34,271 nucleotides of DNA, taken from the NCBI GenBank assembly GCA_020431945.1, contig JAGQHH010000137.1:1-34271 (forward strand), given 5' to 3'. Shown in pieces: positions 33,901 through 34,271 of this stretch; positions within the stretch are counted from its first letter, which is position 1; every line of letters begins with the position of its first letter. The DNA is from Cyanobacteria bacterium HKST-UBA02. Its GTDB lineage: Bacteria; Cyanobacteriota; Vampirovibrionia; Obscuribacterales; Obscuribacteraceae. A program made the translations under genes and the position numbers. Below the pieces are notes generated by a model that was not told the DNA's origin, made no database searches, and was given only the letters and a program-made list of their open reading frames with translations.

Positions 33901-33959
33901 ACCGGCATGAGACCTGGAGTCTTCACGTGTGGCCGGTTCGGTTTCTTGTTTCGTGACAT
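27936..33959 (-). CDS. Rhs/YD-repeat polymorphic toxin-like protein
   Basis: The 2007-residue protein starts at an ATG with AGGA seven bases upstream. Residues about 75-215 resemble a transglutaminase-like domain (GNSFDQSELMIELLREAGY, NHCFVKV, YVFDPARKSY), apparently without the catalytic cysteine. From about 715 (RFYSSGRR, GKGWGHNHE) to 1700 there are dozens of YD repeats forming the Rhs shell. The conserved core (YLHHDRLGSIIATTD, FGFTGQRYD, YFYKNRHYSPEIGRFLQPDP, DPLGL) ends near 1764. The variable tail (1765-2007) has His1862 in MHSELVLF and Cys1970 in YNCNSLTF, a pattern like papain-fold peptidases with permuted order. No PAAR domain, signal peptide or type VI genes are visible, so the export route is unknown. 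Confidence 0.92.
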   Translation of the reverse strand: MSRNKKPNRPHVKTPGLMPVKKQTRVRPAQAKTTIEGRKMPGNIYRPGKPRTPQQGAILAAAAGFASGTVAGAPNIVELARALKNDVDLIYQFVHDHIEWLPTYGSQKGALGCLIDGYGNSFDQSELMIELLREAGYTASYQLGELELTEAEAAAWFGTDVNIWAEVNYLSDGGIPCEEYWTGSEWKIRFNHCFVKVTISSTDYVFDPARKSYSTTSGIDLETAMDYDRATFLSNATSGATVATDYVQDINRSNIRDDLDDFTANLVDYIKTNDPDATTDDILGGKTIDPTTGTLRNTSLSYLRPSTTPTTWSTDIPAAYCATLNVYYDTIDETFYSKDIHGLRLTLTFNGSHEAELRLDGTLIDTSSAQTPDSWNSVWLEVVHPYPTTFADEGHWQTVWEGHPYLIAQAWGNAKSQMIEVHRDRLEQYKADGSADTDEDVVGETLSMIWHTWNAQKSWACDVFNRMTNCVTVLHHQTGLVGHYDTPLTDLGGIVWASSALDNDWDNVDTNDTSLAMHGIAFEEGVIDQTGVGGVSTTPLLDIANSNGDKIYNADSSNWTSGVKPNLINYDSGTLTDIENWWINYGWRVAIPEDGDLTKNSWNGYGYYAISPYYGAIGIINGTKGGGGDASIGLDLLRKRYVSSGCPTGPEIYLCWVDPTKPTGVGMRGGNLLPAGPARAGEAWKTSAISRDPVILTTGQYVYDHVDLTVGSGSFPYGLSFQRFYSSGRRLKGGVIGKGWGHNHELFAKTSNGSLLGMATQSPIQGAAGIAQMYVTVDMYRDLTKPLDKWVIVAIANKWLTDALHDNTVTVGMPEGEQTFVKLPDGSYVPPFGSAATLTESSGAYTLTTPQGVEYNFNTDGLISSIDFPNGPTVSYTYTSGKLTSISNGMGRTLTLTYTSDRITSVSDGNGRSVSFSYDMDGNLDTATDAEGEDTTFDYDQPGRMTMIYKPANPTSPIVTNTYDTLNRVKEQKDAYNNTTYLYLAGPRAEEVDPLGKSKIVFFNEHGNVVKVVDKMGNEWLSEYDGLQRLIRTTAPEGNKTEYEYDAKHNVTKVTAKAKSGSGLSDIVNTFTYNSTWNKVATATDARSKTTTFTYDGTYGNLTKIEYPVINSVTPEVDFTYNSRGQVLTRTDPTGIVTQFTYDTTTEKLETVVVDYGTGRLNLTTEFEYDSVGNVTSATDPRGNESTFTYDDLRRLTVATAPSPFGYDTKFTYDENSNRIKVERETGDMTTPWQTSEATYFIDDLLATVTDPGSNTTSFAYTTRRELYTTTDAASRVVTRAYDDAGRISTVTDPASNVQVTNTYTDNGRLESVEDANSNVTDYQYDGFDRLKKKIYPDSTFEEIIYDAYGRVTSNTTRAGDSIDFDYDDLGRMIEKAPDNMPTVSYEYDLAGRLKKVITSVVSGNPASGEFEYFYDTAGRLIKEEYPDGKQVQYQLDEGGNVTRLTYPDSYYVERVYDELGRMTDVKLNGATSSALEFEYDQLSRRKKLTYDNGVETDYGLEWDNDLSSLIQTFNGSSVEFTYGFNSVHELTSQAVDDATFMWHPASGGTVSYGTANSMNQYPSVGGNSFTYDDNGCLTDDGVWDFGYDTMNRLVSADDGTTSASYLYDPSGRQTQKEVNSTKTRYIHAGIRIIAEYDGSDTFVKRYVHGPGLDEVLLEIDSSNDVTYLHHDRLGSIIATTDDTGAVIDTFAYSPWGESGSMSGTTFGFTGQRYDAETGLYFYKNRHYSPEIGRFLQPDPIGYGDGLNMYQYGYNNPNSFTDPLGLAADGSRLSSDTGGRAGTGRPGSSSTYSWQNILAPWGPSGGAGYSWLGYESVTENRPGVPPGYTPPGIEGKVPVNWELDIVYHVVPNPRNQANQYMHSELVLFTSFSDGSKTYNYIRGNPEGFRYGEYGNLKAEFPDGPQSGYRTEYEASIARVTEPFLYQEVAIGIAALAIFDVSYAAASWYMLPTSRKVPYAVFGKPGEGYNCNSLTFSLLQQTGNPGIAPLVPDRTPGWDNTFNVFLGV

Positions 33960-34053
33960 GTATTTGTCCTTTGTTTGGTTGATTTGAGGCGAGCCCGTCT
34001 AGCCGGTGAGAAACACCGGATGAGGCTTGCCGAATTCGCGGACGGAGCTGCTG

Positions 34054-34203
34054 TTAGCAGCCGCCGCCGCTGCAGGAGGTCACGACGGACGTGCGATTGC
34101 CCATGTCGTCATAGTTGTACGTAATCACCGTTCCGTTCGTGAACGTGATGGTTTTCAGACGACCCAGAGAGTCGTATGTGTATGTGGCACTGTCTGACAT
34201 TTG
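34054..34203 (-). CDS. 49-codon YD-repeat peptide upstream of rhs
   Basis: The ATG at 34203 has GAGGA eight bases upstream and is preferred; a GTG-started frame from 34266 would run over the circular junction. The product (about 49 residues) is little more than one and a half YD repeats (YTYDSLGRLKTI, ITYNYDDMGNRTS) and ends CSGGGC. It lies 94 bp upstream of the large rhs gene with a similar leader. It may be a displaced remnant of an Rhs gene, or a real small YD protein. The good ribosome site favours translation. Confidence 0.6.
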   Translation of the reverse strand, partial: QMSDSATYTYDSLGRLKTITFTNGTVITYNYDDMGNRTSVVTSCSGGGC

Positions 34204-34246
34204 TGTTGTCCTCTGTGTTTGAGTTGGGTTTGGGTTGATGGTCCGA

Positions 34247-34271
34247 TACCAGCTGTTATGTTTCACCGCCC
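34247..34271. repeat. Terminal direct repeat, right copy
   Basis: Identical to bases 1-25; see the left copy. Counting only one copy gives a 34,246-bp circle. Confidence 0.88.

Noticed and set aside
1..34271. tRNA or rRNA genes
   Set aside because: No cloverleaf-like GGTTCRANYCC segment with matching acceptor stem and no rRNA signature were seen by eye.

Overview
The window is most likely a complete circular plasmid of about 34,246 bp: its first 25 bases are repeated exactly as its last 25 (34247-34271), as expected when a circle is written out linearly. A lipobox protein and a MOBP-like relaxase with a VirD4-type coupling protein fit a Gram-negative-type (diderm) host. I cannot place the species. 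There is no mating-pair (T4SS channel) operon, so the element looks mobilizable rather than self-transmissible.

Layout. 0.6-2.5 kb (minus strand): a lysis-like cassette of multi-helix membrane protein, GH25 muramidase and lipoprotein. 3.2-7.8 kb (minus): mobilization operon mobC-like > relaxase > T4CP > small membrane-anchored protein. 7.84-7.97 kb: candidate oriT with a TATCCTG nic-like core inside an inverted repeat. 8-13.3 kb: what should be the leading region (first DNA into a recipient). It holds ssb, an ECF-type sigma factor, small unknown proteins and a zinc-ribbon-array protein. Several strong hairpins lie about 57-65 nt upstream of the minus-strand genes.

13.3-16.1 kb: an AT-richer accessory segment with a small membrane peptide, a Doc/Fic toxin, a downstream AbrB/MazE-like antitoxin candidate and a stand-alone TIR-like effector. 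16.1-19.9 kb: replication and maintenance core. This is an archaeo-eukaryotic-primase-type Rep, an origin with ten exact copies of the palindrome GTCCGGAC plus near copies, a candidate antisense RNA over the rep leader, and a KfrA-like protein (DNA-binding head plus long coiled coil). 20.1-26 kb: defence and recombination, with a single-chain restriction-methylation enzyme, a HEPN protein with a small beta-rich partner lying between two 40-bp near-identical direct repeats, and a short tyrosine recombinase. 26.1-34.2 kb: a polymorphic-toxin-like locus with a 48-aa YD-repeat peptide, a 2007-aa Rhs protein with a candidate papain-like toxin tail, and a 582-aa unknown protein downstream.

How it fits together. 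If nicking occurs at the TATCCTG on the + strand, the + strand enters the recipient from 7869 rightwards. The minus-strand leading genes would then be templated directly by the incoming strand, and the mob operon would enter last, as in known conjugative plasmids. The recurring hairpins may therefore be single-strand-activated promoters or priming sites. The ori array, the antisense RNA with an array-like site in its promoter, and the KfrA-like gene form a coherent copy-number and partition module. All statements on function rest on motif reading; no database search was run.
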